NCBI GenBank assembly: GCA_003402345.1
Contig: QFXH01000001.1
Location: forward strand, 124,001-188,000
DNA: 64,000 nt
Direction of reading: 5' to 3'
Source of the DNA: Candidatus Nitrotoga sp. MKT
GTDB lineage: Bacteria > Pseudomonadota > Gammaproteobacteria > Burkholderiales > Gallionellaceae
Part shown: piece after piece, positions 38,452 through 48,843 of the stretch
Position numbering within the stretch: the first letter of the stretch is position 1
Layout of the letters: each line of letters starts with the position of its first letter
Made by a program: the position numbers and the translations under genes
The notes under the pieces: generated by a model
What the model was told of the DNA's origin: nothing
Databases searched by the model: none
What the model saw: only the letters and a program-made list of their open reading frames with translations

Positions 38452-38982
38452 ATGAACACCAATACTGCAATCAATGCCTATAACAAAGTCGATATTGAAT
38501 CAGGCGTAAATGCAGCTAACCCACATAAACTTATTTTGATGCTATATCAAGGTGCATTACTAGCAATAATATCGGCCAAGAACCAAATTTTACGCGAGGA
38601 AACCGCTGCCAAGGGCACATCCATTTCCAAGGCCATTACAATTATTGACGAAGGGCTAAAAGCCTGCCTCGATAAAAACGCCGGCGGTGAACTAGCGCAA
38701 AATCTTTCTTCTCTGTATGACTACATGAACCAGCGTCTGCTAATTGCCAACCTAAAAAATGACACCGATATCCTGGACGAAGTAAGCCAGCTGTTATCTG
38801 AACTCAAAGGAGCGTGGGAAAGTATACGTTCTGGAATTCCATCTACCTTACCAGCCTCTCCCCTAGTTGGTCGACAACACACTATCCCTGCTATTAAGCC
38901 ACAAGTACTCATTGCTCAATCAACTACACCGCTGCAATCAGCAATCGGCAGACATGCAATGTCAACTTATGGCAGCGTTTAG
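38452..38982 (+). CDS. fliS: Flagellin chaperone FliS
   Basis: FliS binds the C-terminus of flagellin and stops early assembly. The first 130 of 176 residues match the family: AINAYNKVDIESGVNAANPH, LILMLYQGALLAI and LYDYMNQRLLIANLKND. The last 45 residues (Pro- and Gln-rich) go beyond the usual length of about 130. It begins 15 bases after fliD. Confidence 0.94.
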   Translation: MNTNTAINAYNKVDIESGVNAANPHKLILMLYQGALLAIISAKNQILREETAAKGTSISKAITIIDEGLKACLDKNAGGELAQNLSSLYDYMNQRLLIANLKNDTDILDEVSQLLSELKGAWESIRSGIPSTLPASPLVGRQHTIPAIKPQVLIAQSTTPLQSAIGRHAMSTYGSV

Positions 38983-39202
38983 GTAATAAATACTAAGTAA
39001 TCAGTAATGTTTATTCAGTCACGTCCTCCTTTCACACACTACGGAATGAAAATGAAAAAATTCTTGGAACCAAGCTATAGCTATCAAGATTGTACCGATA
39101 CGTCGAATAGCGACGTTTAATTGCACCTACAACATAAGCCGAATCAAAACCATCAGTGGCACAATACCGCGATTAACAAACCAAGGATAAAGGATGTAGA
39201 CC

Positions 39203-39526
39203 ATGGATTCAGTCATCAAAAATTATGAATTTCTATCATCTATAACTTCCCAGATGCGTGTTGCAGCAACACATGGCCAGTGGGAGCGGTTAGTGGAATT
39301 GGAGAAAGAGTGTAGCCGTCATATAGAAATCATGAAAACTCAAGATATGGGCATCTCACCTAACGTGGATACACAATTGCGTAAAATGGAATTGATCCGT
39401 AAAATTCTTGCGGATGACGCTGAAATCCGCAACCATACTGAACCGTGGATGGCTCAATTACAGCGCATCATGCATAGCACAGGGCAAGAGCGCCGTTTGC
39501 AGCAAACTTATTCCAGCGAATATTAA
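39203..39526 (+). CDS. fliT: FliT-like flagellar chaperone
   Basis: The 107-residue, largely alpha-helical protein has the FliT pattern, with IKNYEFLSSITSQMRVAATH and QWERLVELEKECSRHIEI followed by helices up to a polar tail. FliT binds FliD and, in enterics, FlhDC. The gene follows fliS after 220 bases with AAGGATAAAGG near the start. Sequence conservation in this family is low, so the call also leans on position. Confidence 0.82.
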   Translation: MDSVIKNYEFLSSITSQMRVAATHGQWERLVELEKECSRHIEIMKTQDMGISPNVDTQLRKMELIRKILADDAEIRNHTEPWMAQLQRIMHSTGQERRLQQTYSSEY

Positions 39527-39601
39527 CAATATAGAGTGTACGCGGACATGACCGTGCTTCAGTAAAGTGGCGTGATGCTGCAACACTCTGCATAACATGC
39601 A

Positions 39602-40636
39602 ATGCACATGCTGCCTGTCAAACTCCTGAGCACACTTAAAGCGCTTGCATTAGCGCAAAAAACACTTCCGACAGCTACAGTTGACGCTACGCCCAAAACA
39701 GCGCAATTTGAACCGGGACAAAAAATTCAGGGCATCGTGCAAACCCAGGTGTCCCCCGGTTTGTTCAATGTGCGTATTGGCGAGCAGCTCACTCAAATGC
39801 CACTTCCTGCTTTTATCCGTACTGGCGACACAATCAAGCTGCAAGTTATCGCCACGACTCCCCACCTGACCTTCAGCATGTCCGCTTCAACCAACCCTTT
39901 ATCCACAGATGAAAAATTAAGTTCGGTAGCACGATTACTGTCCGCCATGTCACAGCAACCACGCGAAAAAACCGATCTGCGCGCGATGCAAAGCACACCA
40001 CTGTGGACAACACCGCAGACCATGCAAAGCGGGCAATTGGCCGAACTTTTACACGAAGCTTTAGGTAACAGTGGGCTGTTCTACGAATCACACCAGGCTC
40101 AATGGTTAGAAGGTGCGCGCAGCACTACACAACTTTTGCAAGAACCACAGAATTCCACAAGAGCAAACCCTTCCATAAACATGGAAGTATCATCCATGCT
40201 GGATAAAAATGTATCCGCTGCAAGTCAAATGGATACGATCGCCCCAATAGAAGGAAAAACACCAATTATTCCCGACCATCTACAACCCCTCGTACAGCAG
40301 CAAATCAACGCACTTGAAACACGGCAGGTGCTATGGCAAGGTAACATTTGGCCAAACCAGGCCATGCAATGGGAAATTCACGAACAAACTTCACAAACCC
40401 CTGCTACTGAAAACGAGCAGCAATGGAGCACACAAATTCATCTTGATCTGCCCAATCTGGGTATGGTTTCTGCCACTTTAAGTTTCAATAGTGCGGGCCT
40501 GAGCCTAACTCTAAATGCAAGCACCACGGCGACACGTACCGCACTAGGCAATGCCAGTTCGCAACTGGTCGCCACTATGTCCGACCGTGGAATTCCAATT
40601 GTCAGTACGCTAGTCACGCAGCATGAAACCACCTAA
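39602..40636 (+). CDS. FliK-like hook-length control domain protein (second copy)
   Basis: The 344-residue protein has an N-terminal part with a beta-rich segment (IQGIVQTQVSPGLFNVRIGE), a variable middle and a C-terminal Flg_hook-type domain (about 245-335: WSTQIHLDLPNLGMVSATLS, then SLTLNASTTATRTALGNASS). It is separate from the fliK in the fliFGHIJK cluster. Its end overlaps the FlhB-tail gene by 14 bases, so the two are coupled. It may control substrate switching with that partner. Confidence 0.78.
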   Translation: MHMLPVKLLSTLKALALAQKTLPTATVDATPKTAQFEPGQKIQGIVQTQVSPGLFNVRIGEQLTQMPLPAFIRTGDTIKLQVIATTPHLTFSMSASTNPLSTDEKLSSVARLLSAMSQQPREKTDLRAMQSTPLWTTPQTMQSGQLAELLHEALGNSGLFYESHQAQWLEGARSTTQLLQEPQNSTRANPSINMEVSSMLDKNVSAASQMDTIAPIEGKTPIIPDHLQPLVQQQINALETRQVLWQGNIWPNQAMQWEIHEQTSQTPATENEQQWSTQIHLDLPNLGMVSATLSFNSAGLSLTLNASTTATRTALGNASSQLVATMSDRGIPIVSTLVTQHETT

Positions 40637-40913
40637 TAAACAGCAAATGGCTGTCGCACTGGCTTATCAAAGTCACGAACCGGCTCCCAGAGTTGTTGCG
40701 CAAGGTCGTGGCCTAATCGCACAGGCAATCATCCAACGCGCCAAAGAGCACGGCGTGTTTGTGCACGAATCGGAGGATTTGGTGGGATTACTGATGCAGG
40801 TTGAACTGGATCAACACATTCCACCGCAACTTTATCTGGCTGTGGCAGAACTGCTGACTTGGCTATACCGCTTGGAGAATGGGGAAATTCCCGCTAATTT
40901 CAAATCTGACTGA
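40623..40913 (+). CDS. FlhB cytoplasmic-domain-like protein (FlhX type)
   Basis: The 96-residue protein equals the autoprocessed C-terminal part of FlhB: AVALAYQSHEPAPRVVAQGR, IIQRAKEHGVFVHESEDLV and LDQHIPPQLYLAVAELLTWL. It lacks the membrane part and the NPTH cleavage site. Such free FlhB tails can substitute for FlhB-C in export-switch control. It overlaps the FliK-like gene before it. Confidence 0.88.
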   Translation: MKPPNKQQMAVALAYQSHEPAPRVVAQGRGLIAQAIIQRAKEHGVFVHESEDLVGLLMQVELDQHIPPQLYLAVAELLTWLYRLENGEIPANFKSD

Positions 40914-41136
40914 AAATGTGTACGTCCGTAAACAGAGAAACTTGGTGGTTCAGGTAATTGAAAGTTGCACTAAATCAATATTTACTGCCGCGACTTTACT
41001 TTAACCGTAACCAAATTTTTCATTTGGCTATTCTATTTGGAGCATAAAAAAACCACCTCTTATTTAAGTATTGCCGCAAATAACGCCCTGGTAAAATCGA
41101 ACGATATGTTGATTTTTATTTTTAATTAGGTGCAGC

Positions 41137-41898
41137 ATGGCCACAACAAAAGATATTCCGTTAAAAATAGAGCTGCTTTCCGATGGTGAGGATAGTGAAT
41201 TTCGCATACGCTCAAACAAGGAAATTCAGTCTATTTTGCGCGGCATTGTGAGAACAGGCGCGCTCGTCGCACTATATTACGATAATGAAAACGATTTCAT
41301 TCTGACCACACTGCTTGGAGCTGACGAACAAAATGTGTGGCTCAACGTCAGTTCTAGGGAGACAGATAATCAGCGTATTCTGTCAAGCCATAAAATAATT
41401 TTCGTCAGTTCCCATTTACAGGTAAAAGTACAGTTTGTGGCACACCGCATCGAGAATGCTTGGTTCAAAAACCAGAATGCATTTTCTTTACCGATACCCA
41501 ATAGCCTATTACATTTACAACGGCGCGACTATTTCCGCTTGCTCGTCCCAGTTAAAAAACCACTCACTTGTGTTATTCCAGCCAGGCCAGGCGCACCACT
41601 TCTCAAGAACTGTCCAACCATTATGGACATCGGTGGCGGAGGCGTGGCTTTGGTATGCCAAGAGCACGACACCGAATTTCAGCCAGGGAAAATTTACTCG
41701 GCCTGCCATATCCTTCTGCCGAATATTGGCACGCTAACCGCTACGATACTAGTAAAAAATATTTTTATAATTACCATGCAAAATGGTGAGGTCAAGAAAC
41801 GTGCAGGCTGCGAATTCATCCACTTAAATGGCACGATGGCAATCCTGCTACAGCGCTATCTTACCCATCTACAAAGCGAAAATCTAACTCAGCGGTAA
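41137..41898 (+). CDS. ycgR: Flagellar brake protein YcgR (PilZ domain)
   Basis: The 253-residue protein has an N-terminal YcgR domain (about 15-120) and a C-terminal PilZ domain starting with the c-di-GMP-binding RRDYFRLLVPV (Arg129-Arg130 and Arg134), followed by MDIGGGGVAL (D-x-G-x-x-G, against the usual D/N-x-S-x-x-G). YcgR slows or biases the motor when c-di-GMP is bound, acting on FliG and MotA. The place within the flagellar locus and close to a diguanylate cyclase supports the role. Confidence 0.92.
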   Translation: MATTKDIPLKIELLSDGEDSEFRIRSNKEIQSILRGIVRTGALVALYYDNENDFILTTLLGADEQNVWLNVSSRETDNQRILSSHKIIFVSSHLQVKVQFVAHRIENAWFKNQNAFSLPIPNSLLHLQRRDYFRLLVPVKKPLTCVIPARPGAPLLKNCPTIMDIGGGGVALVCQEHDTEFQPGKIYSACHILLPNIGTLTATILVKNIFIITMQNGEVKKRAGCEFIHLNGTMAILLQRYLTHLQSENLTQR

Positions 41899-42000
41899 CA
41901 TGTTAAGCGTGTATTTCCATACACAAAACTAACCGCATATAACTCTTACAAACACTCAAATTGCACAGTGATCACTCACACTCATGCTGTACCACTCAGT

Positions 42001-42321
42001 TTATACCTGCATGTTCATAATATCGTTATAAGCGGCAATCACTTTATTGCGGACCTGCACCGTAGCCTGGAAAGAAATGTTCGCTTTTTGCCCATCTATC
42101 ATCACATCACTCAAGCTAACCTTATCATTACCTAATACAAATTCCTTTTGCATGGCTTCGGCGTGATTTTGCGCTTGGGCTACACTGTCCAGTGAAGATT
42201 TCAGCACGCTGGCGAAATCTGTCGTTGTAGTTGCAGCGGTTTTCGGTACCGTTCCGCCCTGCGCCAAGAGCATTGCAGCGCGCATTTGAACCAGCAAGCT
42301 ATCCATTCCAGAGACATTCAT
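42001..42321 (-). CDS. fliE: Flagellar hook-basal body protein FliE
   Basis: FliE is the junction between the MS ring and the rod. The 106-residue product has the family end VSLSDVMIDGQKANISFQAT VQVRNKVIAAYNDIMNMQV and an N-terminal LLVQMRAAMLLAQGG. Its ATG has AGGTGA upstream. It is on the minus strand and divergent from fliF (266 bases from fliF to its start), whereas fliE usually heads the fliEFGHIJ operon in the same direction. Confidence 0.95.
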   Translation of the reverse strand: MNVSGMDSLLVQMRAAMLLAQGGTVPKTAATTTTDFASVLKSSLDSVAQAQNHAEAMQKEFVLGNDKVSLSDVMIDGQKANISFQATVQVRNKVIAAYNDIMNMQV

Positions 42322-42602
42322 AATTCACCTCCACTATTCGAATGTGCACCTTATCACCCATTTTTTCCATTTTAACCTCAGAAAAGCTGGCGAATTTTAT
42401 CGCTTTTCACACTATCGCATCTGAGATGTCTGGTGATAATACAGAGCATGCGTATTACTAAATTAATAATTCAAATGTGCGCTATGGAACAACAGCAATT
42501 TTGCAACAAGCACTTGTATCGCACTTTAAGTTATCTGATGTATGTATGTACTGGTATAGCCAATATGATATTTAAAATAAACATAAGTTGCGGCGAAATA
42601 AA

Positions 42603-44237
42603 ATGGCAGAAAACAATTTAACCCCTACGCTGCTGCAATCGTTTGGTGGGTTCAACAGTAAGCAAAGCATAGGCCTTCTGGTCGCTGCCGCAGCCACAAT
42701 CGCATTGGCCTTCGGCATGTGGACATGGGGGAAAACGCCTGATTACCGTGTGTTGTATGGCAATCTTTCCGATCGCGACGGTGGGGCTATCATCGAATCT
42801 CTTCAACAAATGAACGTACCTTATAAATTCGCTGAAGGAGGCGGTGCGCTGCTTGTTCCTGCCGATCAAGTACATGAGGTACGCTTGCGCATGGCTTCAC
42901 AGGGCTTACCCAAGGGAAGCTTGGCCGGGTTCGAGTTGATGGAAAATCAAAAATTCGGCACCAGCCAATTTCTAGAACAGATGAATTACCAACGCGCTCT
43001 GGAAGGCGAGTTAGCGCGTTCGGTGCAAACACTGGCTTCCGTGCAAAGCGCACGCGTGCATCTGGCTATACCCAAACCGACAGTATTTGTAAAAGAGCAA
43101 CAGCAACCCGGCGCATCTGTAGTCCTGACTCTGCATCCTGGCCGAATTCTGGATGGAAGCCAGATTAGCGGTATCGTGCATTTGATTTCCAGCAGCGTGC
43201 CTAATATGCCCGCTAAAAATGTTACCGTAGTAGACCAAAGCGGCACGCTACTAAGCTCTGTCAAAGAGGGTAGTACGGGTCAGATGGACGCTACTCAAAT
43301 TAGCTATGTAAGGAAAATTGAGCAAGACTATATCAATCGTATTGAAGCGATCATCACGCCATTAATCGGCGCAAACAATGTGCGGGCACAAGTTACCGCT
43401 GACATCGATTTCGCACAAACTGAACAGACCGCAGAAAGCTACAAACCTAACCAAGATCCAAAAGAATCCACATTGCGCAGCCAGCAGACCATGGCTTCGA
43501 CAAATGGCGGTATCCCAAGCGCGTCTGGCGTTCCAGGCGCATTGTCGAATCAGCCGCCAGTCCCCGCTACTGCACCTATCGTCACCCCGTCCAGTTCAGT
43601 TGCGGCTGCAACTGTTGGCACAACGAGCTCCCTCAAAGAATCGACCGTCAATTATGAAGTGGACCGCACTATCCGCCACACCAAATTGCCTGTAGGCAGC
43701 ATTAAACGCCTGTCAGTTGCAGTGGTACTAAACAATCGCACCATTACCGATAAAAATGGGAAAAAAAGCTCCAAACCACTTAATGACAGCGAGAAAGAGC
43801 AAATCACCGCACTGGTGAAAGATGCCATGGGCTTTAACGCCAGCCGCGGTGACAGTCTGAACGTCCTGAACAGTGCCTTCAATGTTGAAAAAGAAGTGTT
43901 AGTTCCAGAAGAACCCTTTTGGAAACGGCCAGAAATGATTGCTTTAGCAAAGGACATACTGAAATATCTACTAATCACAGGCATCGCGCTGTACCTGATA
44001 CTGGGTGTCATTCGCCCAGCATTAAGAAATTTTTCTGCCGCCGCTACACCCGCAGTGGAGAACAAAACTAATGATGTTCCGCAAACTGCGGTTCCAGAGC
44101 GCAGCACTACGCAAGACACAGCACAGCAAGCAAAGAGCTCTTATGAAAACAATCTGGAGACCGCAAAAAGAATAGCCGGACAGGATCCCAAAATCGTGGC
44201 ATCAGTCGTTCAAGGATGGGTGAATAGCAATGAGTGA
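42603..44237 (+). CDS. fliF: Flagellar MS-ring protein FliF
   Basis: FliF forms the inner-membrane MS ring. The 544-residue product has two transmembrane helices (about 20-40 and 452-470), the ring-building YscJ/FliF domain (VLYGNLSDRDGGAIIESLQQ, ALEGELARSVQTLASVQSAR VHLAIP) and a C-terminal tail that binds FliG (RIAGQDPKIVASVVQGWV). A TTG 15 bases up is open, but the ATG fits the family start. It overlaps fliG by eight bases. Confidence 0.97.
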   Translation: MAENNLTPTLLQSFGGFNSKQSIGLLVAAAATIALAFGMWTWGKTPDYRVLYGNLSDRDGGAIIESLQQMNVPYKFAEGGGALLVPADQVHEVRLRMASQGLPKGSLAGFELMENQKFGTSQFLEQMNYQRALEGELARSVQTLASVQSARVHLAIPKPTVFVKEQQQPGASVVLTLHPGRILDGSQISGIVHLISSSVPNMPAKNVTVVDQSGTLLSSVKEGSTGQMDATQISYVRKIEQDYINRIEAIITPLIGANNVRAQVTADIDFAQTEQTAESYKPNQDPKESTLRSQQTMASTNGGIPSASGVPGALSNQPPVPATAPIVTPSSSVAAATVGTTSSLKESTVNYEVDRTIRHTKLPVGSIKRLSVAVVLNNRTITDKNGKKSSKPLNDSEKEQITALVKDAMGFNASRGDSLNVLNSAFNVEKEVLVPEEPFWKRPEMIALAKDILKYLLITGIALYLILGVIRPALRNFSAAATPAVENKTNDVPQTAVPERSTTQDTAQQAKSSYENNLETAKRIAGQDPKIVASVVQGWVNSNE

Positions 44238-45228
44238 CGCAGGCATCAATAAAAGCGCGATTCTTCTCATGACACTGGGTGAAAATGAGGCCGCAGAGGT
44301 ACTGAAATATCTCGAACCGAGGGAAGTACAAAAAATCAGTTCTGCCATGATAGCGCTCAAAAACCTGACGCACGAACAGATTAGCGATGTTTTCAATGAA
44401 TTTCATGAGATTGCCGCACAAAAAACAACCGTCGGCATGGATGCAAGCGATTATATCCGCAGCATGCTGACCAAAGCGCTGGGAGACGACAAGGCGGCAG
44501 GCTTGCTTGATCGCATTTTGCACAATAGCGATACCAGCGGAATAGAAAGCCTTAAATGGATGGATCCGGCATCAGTCGCTGAACTGGTGTCCAACGAACA
44601 CCCACAGATCATAGCCGCAATACTTGTGCATCTCGAACCGGACATGGCTGCCGGCATCTTGGGTTTATTGACCGAACGCACGCGCAGTGACGTCCTATTG
44701 CGCATTGCCACGCTTGATGGGGTGCAGCCCACCGCCCTACGTGAGCTTAACGATGTATTAACCAAGCTTTTGACTGGCAACGCAGTTAATAAGAAACGTA
44801 TTAAGGGTGGCGTTCGCACCGCAGCGAATATCCTCAATTTTATGGGTAGCGTGCAAGAAGGTGTCGTTATTGAAATAGTCCGCAGCCATGACGCCGATTT
44901 GGCGCAAAAAATCCTTGATGAAATGTTCGTATTTGAAAACCTGCTAGACGTCGATGACCGTGGTATTCAGGTCGTTTTGCGTGAAGTTCAGTCCGAATCC
45001 TTGATTGTGGCGCTGAAAGGCGCGAGCGAAGAGCTACGTGAAAAAATATTTAAAAACATGTCGCAACGTGCCGGTGACATGTTGCGTGAAGATTTAAGTA
45101 GTAAAGGCCCAGTTAAAGTCAGCGAAGTAGAAGCGGAACAAAAAGAAATTTTAAGGATAGTACACCGGCTATCCGACGAAGGGCAGATCACTTTAGGTGG
45201 CAAAGGAGGGGAAGAATCCTATGCCTGA
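44230..45228 (+). CDS. fliG: Flagellar motor switch protein FliG
   Basis: FliG transmits torque from the stator to the MS ring. The 332-residue protein shows NKSAILLMTLGENEAAEVLK at the N-terminus, the EHPQI segment (VSNEHPQIIAAILVHLEP) in the middle and the charged torque helix near the end (DDRGIQVVLREVQSESLIVA). It overlaps fliF by eight bases and the fliH start lies inside its last codons. Confidence 0.97.
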   Translation: MSDAGINKSAILLMTLGENEAAEVLKYLEPREVQKISSAMIALKNLTHEQISDVFNEFHEIAAQKTTVGMDASDYIRSMLTKALGDDKAAGLLDRILHNSDTSGIESLKWMDPASVAELVSNEHPQIIAAILVHLEPDMAAGILGLLTERTRSDVLLRIATLDGVQPTALRELNDVLTKLLTGNAVNKKRIKGGVRTAANILNFMGSVQEGVVIEIVRSHDADLAQKILDEMFVFENLLDVDDRGIQVVLREVQSESLIVALKGASEELREKIFKNMSQRAGDMLREDLSSKGPVKVSEVEAEQKEILRIVHRLSDEGQITLGGKGGEESYA

Positions 45229-45838
45229 TGCTGCTATCCCCAAGGAACAACTCACCGCCTATCAACGCTGGGAGCTACCTGCCTTCGATGTGGTGAAGGC
45301 AGTGGAGCCCCCCCCGATCAATCTGCCTACCGCAGCCCAGATTGAACACATCCACATGCAGGCGCATGAAGAAGGCTATCAGGCTGGTTATGTTGAGGGC
45401 ATGAAACAGGCCGGTACAGAAGCACAACGCATCGCAAAGATACTGGAATCGCTGAACAAAGAATTGCAAAACGTGGATCAGAAAATCGCCCAGGACTTGC
45501 TGAACCTGGCGTTAGAAATTGCTAAACAGATGTTGCAACAAGCACTCAAAATAAAACCAGAATTGCTGCTAAGTGTGGTGCATGCAGCTATTGGTGAGCT
45601 GCCCTATTTCAATCAAAATGCCCATCTTGTACTGCATTCCGATGATGCAGCGCTACTACGCACAAGCATGGGTGAGCAGCTGCTTCATGCCGGTTGGAAA
45701 GTTTTCGAAGATAACCAAATTGAACGCGGGGGTTGCCGTGTGGAAACAGCACATAGCCAAATTGACGCTACTTTGCCTAAACGCTGGCAACGAGTTGTCG
45801 CCTCTATCGGACAAGACAGCGCATGGCTGGAATCATGA
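45221..45838 (+). CDS. fliH: Flagellar assembly protein FliH
   Basis: FliH regulates the export ATPase FliI. The 205-residue protein has [11 protein letters not shown] near its N-terminus, the glycine-rich helix [16 protein letters not shown], and the C-terminal V1/FliH domain with [17 protein letters not shown]. The ATG at 45221 has AAGGAGGGG at nine bases and overlaps the fliG end; an upstream frame start at 45197 is less likely. Confidence 0.93.
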   Translation: MPDAAIPKEQLTAYQRWELPAFDVVKAVEPPPINLPTAAQIEHIHMQAHEEGYQAGYVEGMKQAGTEAQRIAKILESLNKELQNVDQKIAQDLLNLALEIAKQMLQQALKIKPELLLSVVHAAIGELPYFNQNAHLVLHSDDAALLRTSMGEQLLHAGWKVFEDNQIERGGCRVETAHSQIDATLPKRWQRVVASIGQDSAWLES

Positions 45839-47277
45839 CCTCCCCTACCCAAATCCCCCCAACCATTCTGGCTTCCGTAGGTGACCATACCCAGCATTGG
45901 CAAGCCTGCCTGCAAGACAATCAGGAATTAATCACACAGAGCAAACCCTTGCTAATCAGTGGCCGCTTAACCAAGGTCACCGGGCTAGTAATGGAAGCCG
46001 TTGGTTTGAAGATGGCGGTTGGCAGCACGTGTGTTATCGAATTACCCAACAATCGAATCGAAGCGGAAGTGGTCGGATTCTCTGGAGAAAAAATATTTCT
46101 GATGCCAGAAAACGATGTTCATGGCCTGATACCCGGCGCGCGCGTAGTACCGCTAGAACCGGTAAGTACACCATTGCTGGGCAGCAAACAGCGTACATTC
46201 CGGCGGCGTGCGACTGATCACACACGCCACTTGCCAGTAGGTGACAAGCTGCTAGGCCGAGTACTGGATGGAGCGGGTCGTCCATTGGATCAATTGGGAC
46301 CGCTAGTGGCAGTAACAACCGCTCCCTCGCAAAGCCGTCCCATCAATCCACTGAACCGCGCACCAATCAAGGACGTTCTGGATGTCGGTGTACGGGCCAT
46401 CAATAATCTACTCACTGTCGGACGCGGCCAACGCATGGGGCTATTCGCTGGCAGTGGTGTAGGAAAAAGTGTGTTACTCGGCATGATGGCACGGTACACC
46501 AGTGCCGATGTCATCGTGGTGGGATTAATCGGCGAGCGTGGCCGCGAGGTAAAGGAATTCATCACTCACATTCTCGGAACAGAGGGTATGGCACGTTCAG
46601 TTGTAGTTGCAGCCCCTGCCGATACCAGCCCACTCATGCGCTTGCAAGGTGCAGCCTATGCCACAACGATCGCCGAATATTTTCGTGGCCAGGGCAAGCA
46701 TGTATTGCTGATTATGGATTCACTTACCCGCTATGCCATGGCACAGCGTGAAATTGCACTGGCGATTGGCGAACCGCCCGCCACCAAGGGCTATCCGCCA
46801 TCGGTATTCGCCAAGCTGCCCCAGTTGGTGGAGCGTGCCGGTAACGGTACGGAAGGCGGCGGCTCGATCACCGCGTTTTATACTGTATTAACTGAAGGCG
46901 ACGACCAACAAGATCCCATCGCCGATAGCGCACGTGCCATTTTGGATGGCCACATCGTATTATCCCGCCGCTTGGCTGAACAAGGCCACTATCCGGCCAT
47001 AGACATCGAAGCCTCCATTAGCCGCGCCATGAGCAGCCTTGTTTCAGAACAGCATTTCACTTTAGTACACCGTTTCAAACACCTATATGCACATTACCAA
47101 CGCAACCACGATTTAATCAGTGTTGGCGCATATGTCAGCGGCAGTGATCCGCTATTGGACGAAGGGCTTGCGCGCTATCCCTATATGGAGCAGTTCCTCA
47201 AGCAAGGCATGTTCGAGCGTGAATCCTACTCTAGTGGCGTCGCCGCTTTTAGCCATCTATTTGAAAACCAGCACTGA
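45835..47277 (+). CDS. fliI: Flagellum-specific ATP synthase FliI
   Basis: FliI is the ATPase of the flagellar export apparatus. The 480-residue protein has Walker [16 protein letters not shown] (about 203-217), Walker [26 protein letters not shown] and [18 protein letters not shown]. The chosen ATG overlaps the fliH stop as ATGA; an ATG four codons earlier is possible. fliJ follows after 12 bases. Confidence 0.97.
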   Translation: MTSPTQIPPTILASVGDHTQHWQACLQDNQELITQSKPLLISGRLTKVTGLVMEAVGLKMAVGSTCVIELPNNRIEAEVVGFSGEKIFLMPENDVHGLIPGARVVPLEPVSTPLLGSKQRTFRRRATDHTRHLPVGDKLLGRVLDGAGRPLDQLGPLVAVTTAPSQSRPINPLNRAPIKDVLDVGVRAINNLLTVGRGQRMGLFAGSGVGKSVLLGMMARYTSADVIVVGLIGERGREVKEFITHILGTEGMARSVVVAAPADTSPLMRLQGAAYATTIAEYFRGQGKHVLLIMDSLTRYAMAQREIALAIGEPPATKGYPPSVFAKLPQLVERAGNGTEGGGSITAFYTVLTEGDDQQDPIADSARAILDGHIVLSRRLAEQGHYPAIDIEASISRAMSSLVSEQHFTLVHRFKHLYAHYQRNHDLISVGAYVSGSDPLLDEGLARYPYMEQFLKQGMFERESYSSGVAAFSHLFENQH

Positions 47278-47289
47278 GGCAGCTAAACC

Positions 47290-47757
47290 ATGTCCAAGAC
47301 ATTTTCCATGCAACCACTGGTACATTTAGCCCATCAAAAAAATGATGACGCCAGTAAAAAATTTGGCCAACTAATCCAGCAGCAAAAAGCCGCACAAACC
47401 AAGCTGCATACATTGGAACAATATCGTGAAGATTATCAGACACGTCTACAACAAGCGGTAATAAACGGTATCAACCAAACTAGCCTGCGTAATTTCCAAG
47501 ACTTCATCCTCCGTCTGGATGAGGCAGTTGCACAGCAACGGAATGCCCTTGAACAAATATCCCGATTGATACAAGCCGGACGCAACGAATTGGCAAATAC
47601 ACAGCGCAATATGAAGTCCTTCGATACGCTGGCACAACGTCACCTAGAAAGCGAAAAAAAACTGCAAGACAAATTAGAACAGCGGCAACAGGACGAACAT
47701 ACCGGGCGCAACTCTGCACTCAAAGCCAGAGCCAGAGCCGCACAAAACGAAATTTAA
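47290..47757 (+). CDS. fliJ: Flagellar export protein FliJ
   Basis: FliJ is a coiled-coil stalk that escorts chaperones to the export gate. The 155-residue protein is almost wholly helical and charged, as in the family, with an early FGQLIQQQKAAQTKLHTLEQ segment and a basic C-terminus (LKARARAAQNEI). It sits between fliI and fliK. Confidence 0.9.
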   Translation: MSKTFSMQPLVHLAHQKNDDASKKFGQLIQQQKAAQTKLHTLEQYREDYQTRLQQAVINGINQTSLRNFQDFILRLDEAVAQQRNALEQISRLIQAGRNELANTQRNMKSFDTLAQRHLESEKKLQDKLEQRQQDEHTGRNSALKARARAAQNEI

Positions 47758-47775
47758 CTTCAGCGAGGAGGCATC

Positions 47776-48843
47776 ATGCAAAATACAATCACCCCAGTGG
47801 CCGCACCTGCCGCACCAGCCGCGCCAGCATATACACCCACAGAAGTGGATGGCACAGCGCAGGTCGAGCTTTTCGGTAACGTGCTGGCGCGCCAACTTGC
47901 GAATAGTATCCAGCTTGGCGAACCCAATATTCCCGACACTGGCCTGTCTATAACTTCCACCACAGATAATATACTCACGATTACGCCCAGCAACGAGCAA
48001 CCTAGCGAACCACAAACGCCCATCTTGGATGGTACCAACACTTTACCCAGCGATATGCTGGCAGCATTATTACCGCATAACATTGCTCCACAAATACCAA
48101 TCCGCAACACACAATCTATTCAACCAGAAACTGTTATAGACAATCGGGCGCAATCCATCAGTACGCGCAAAATGTCCTTGGGATACGATGCACTAGACAC
48201 TGCAAAAGCAACTTTAAAATACGATACTTCTGACACCACACTGGAAATCATGAATTCCTTTGATGGTAACAAAAGCGTAACACCGTTGATTGAGGCACAA
48301 CTTTCCACCCAATCCCTTACCCAGGTAAACGCGCCGCAGCCTAATACAATAGCCCTGACCACGCTACAAACCCAAACATCAAGTGCCGATAACCTGAATG
48401 TACAAACACAATTTACCGTAAACACGCCATTGGTAGATGGTGCCTGGGCTGATGAATTTAGCCAAAAAATCACATGGATGGCTACCCAGCATGGGCAAAG
48501 TGCTGAGTTGCATTTGAATCCGCCCCAACTCGGCCCGCTGGATGTATTAATCAAAGTTGATGGTGACCAGGCTACTGCGCTATTCAGTTCGCCACATGCC
48601 GTTGTACGTGATGCGATAGAACAGGCACTACCTAAGCTTCGTGAAATGCTGGCCGATAACGGAATCATGCTGGGCAATGCCTCAGTAAGCGATCAATCTG
48701 CCAGAGAGCAGCAAGCGAAACAAACAGACCAACAGCACAAAAAAGAAGGCTGGCAAGCTAAGGTCGATCAGTCTGTCTTCGTCGGCAGCACCCAAGCCAA
48801 ATCTGGACACCACCATCAGGGATTAGTAGATACGTTTGCCTAA
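47776..48843 (+). CDS. fliK: Flagellar hook-length control protein FliK
   Basis: FliK measures hook length and triggers the export switch. The 355-residue protein has a low-complexity, Pro/Ala/Thr-rich N-terminal two-thirds and the conserved C-terminal Flg_hook domain (about 230-310), with SAELHLNPPQLGPLDVLIKV and VVRDAIEQALPKLREMLADN. AGGAGG lies before the ATG. It ends the fliFGHIJK run. Confidence 0.93.
   Translation: MQNTITPVAAPAAPAAPAYTPTEVDGTAQVELFGNVLARQLANSIQLGEPNIPDTGLSITSTTDNILTITPSNEQPSEPQTPILDGTNTLPSDMLAALLPHNIAPQIPIRNTQSIQPETVIDNRAQSISTRKMSLGYDALDTAKATLKYDTSDTTLEIMNSFDGNKSVTPLIEAQLSTQSLTQVNAPQPNTIALTTLQTQTSSADNLNVQTQFTVNTPLVDGAWADEFSQKITWMATQHGQSAELHLNPPQLGPLDVLIKVDGDQATALFSSPHAVVRDAIEQALPKLREMLADNGIMLGNASVSDQSAREQQAKQTDQQHKKEGWQAKVDQSVFVGSTQAKSGHHHQGLVDTFA

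Noticed and set aside
42322-42602. Sigma-54 promoter between fliE and fliF
   Set aside because: TGGAAC and TGGC stretches are present, but the GG-to-GC spacing is 13 or 17 and not 12, so no -24/-12 site could be supported.
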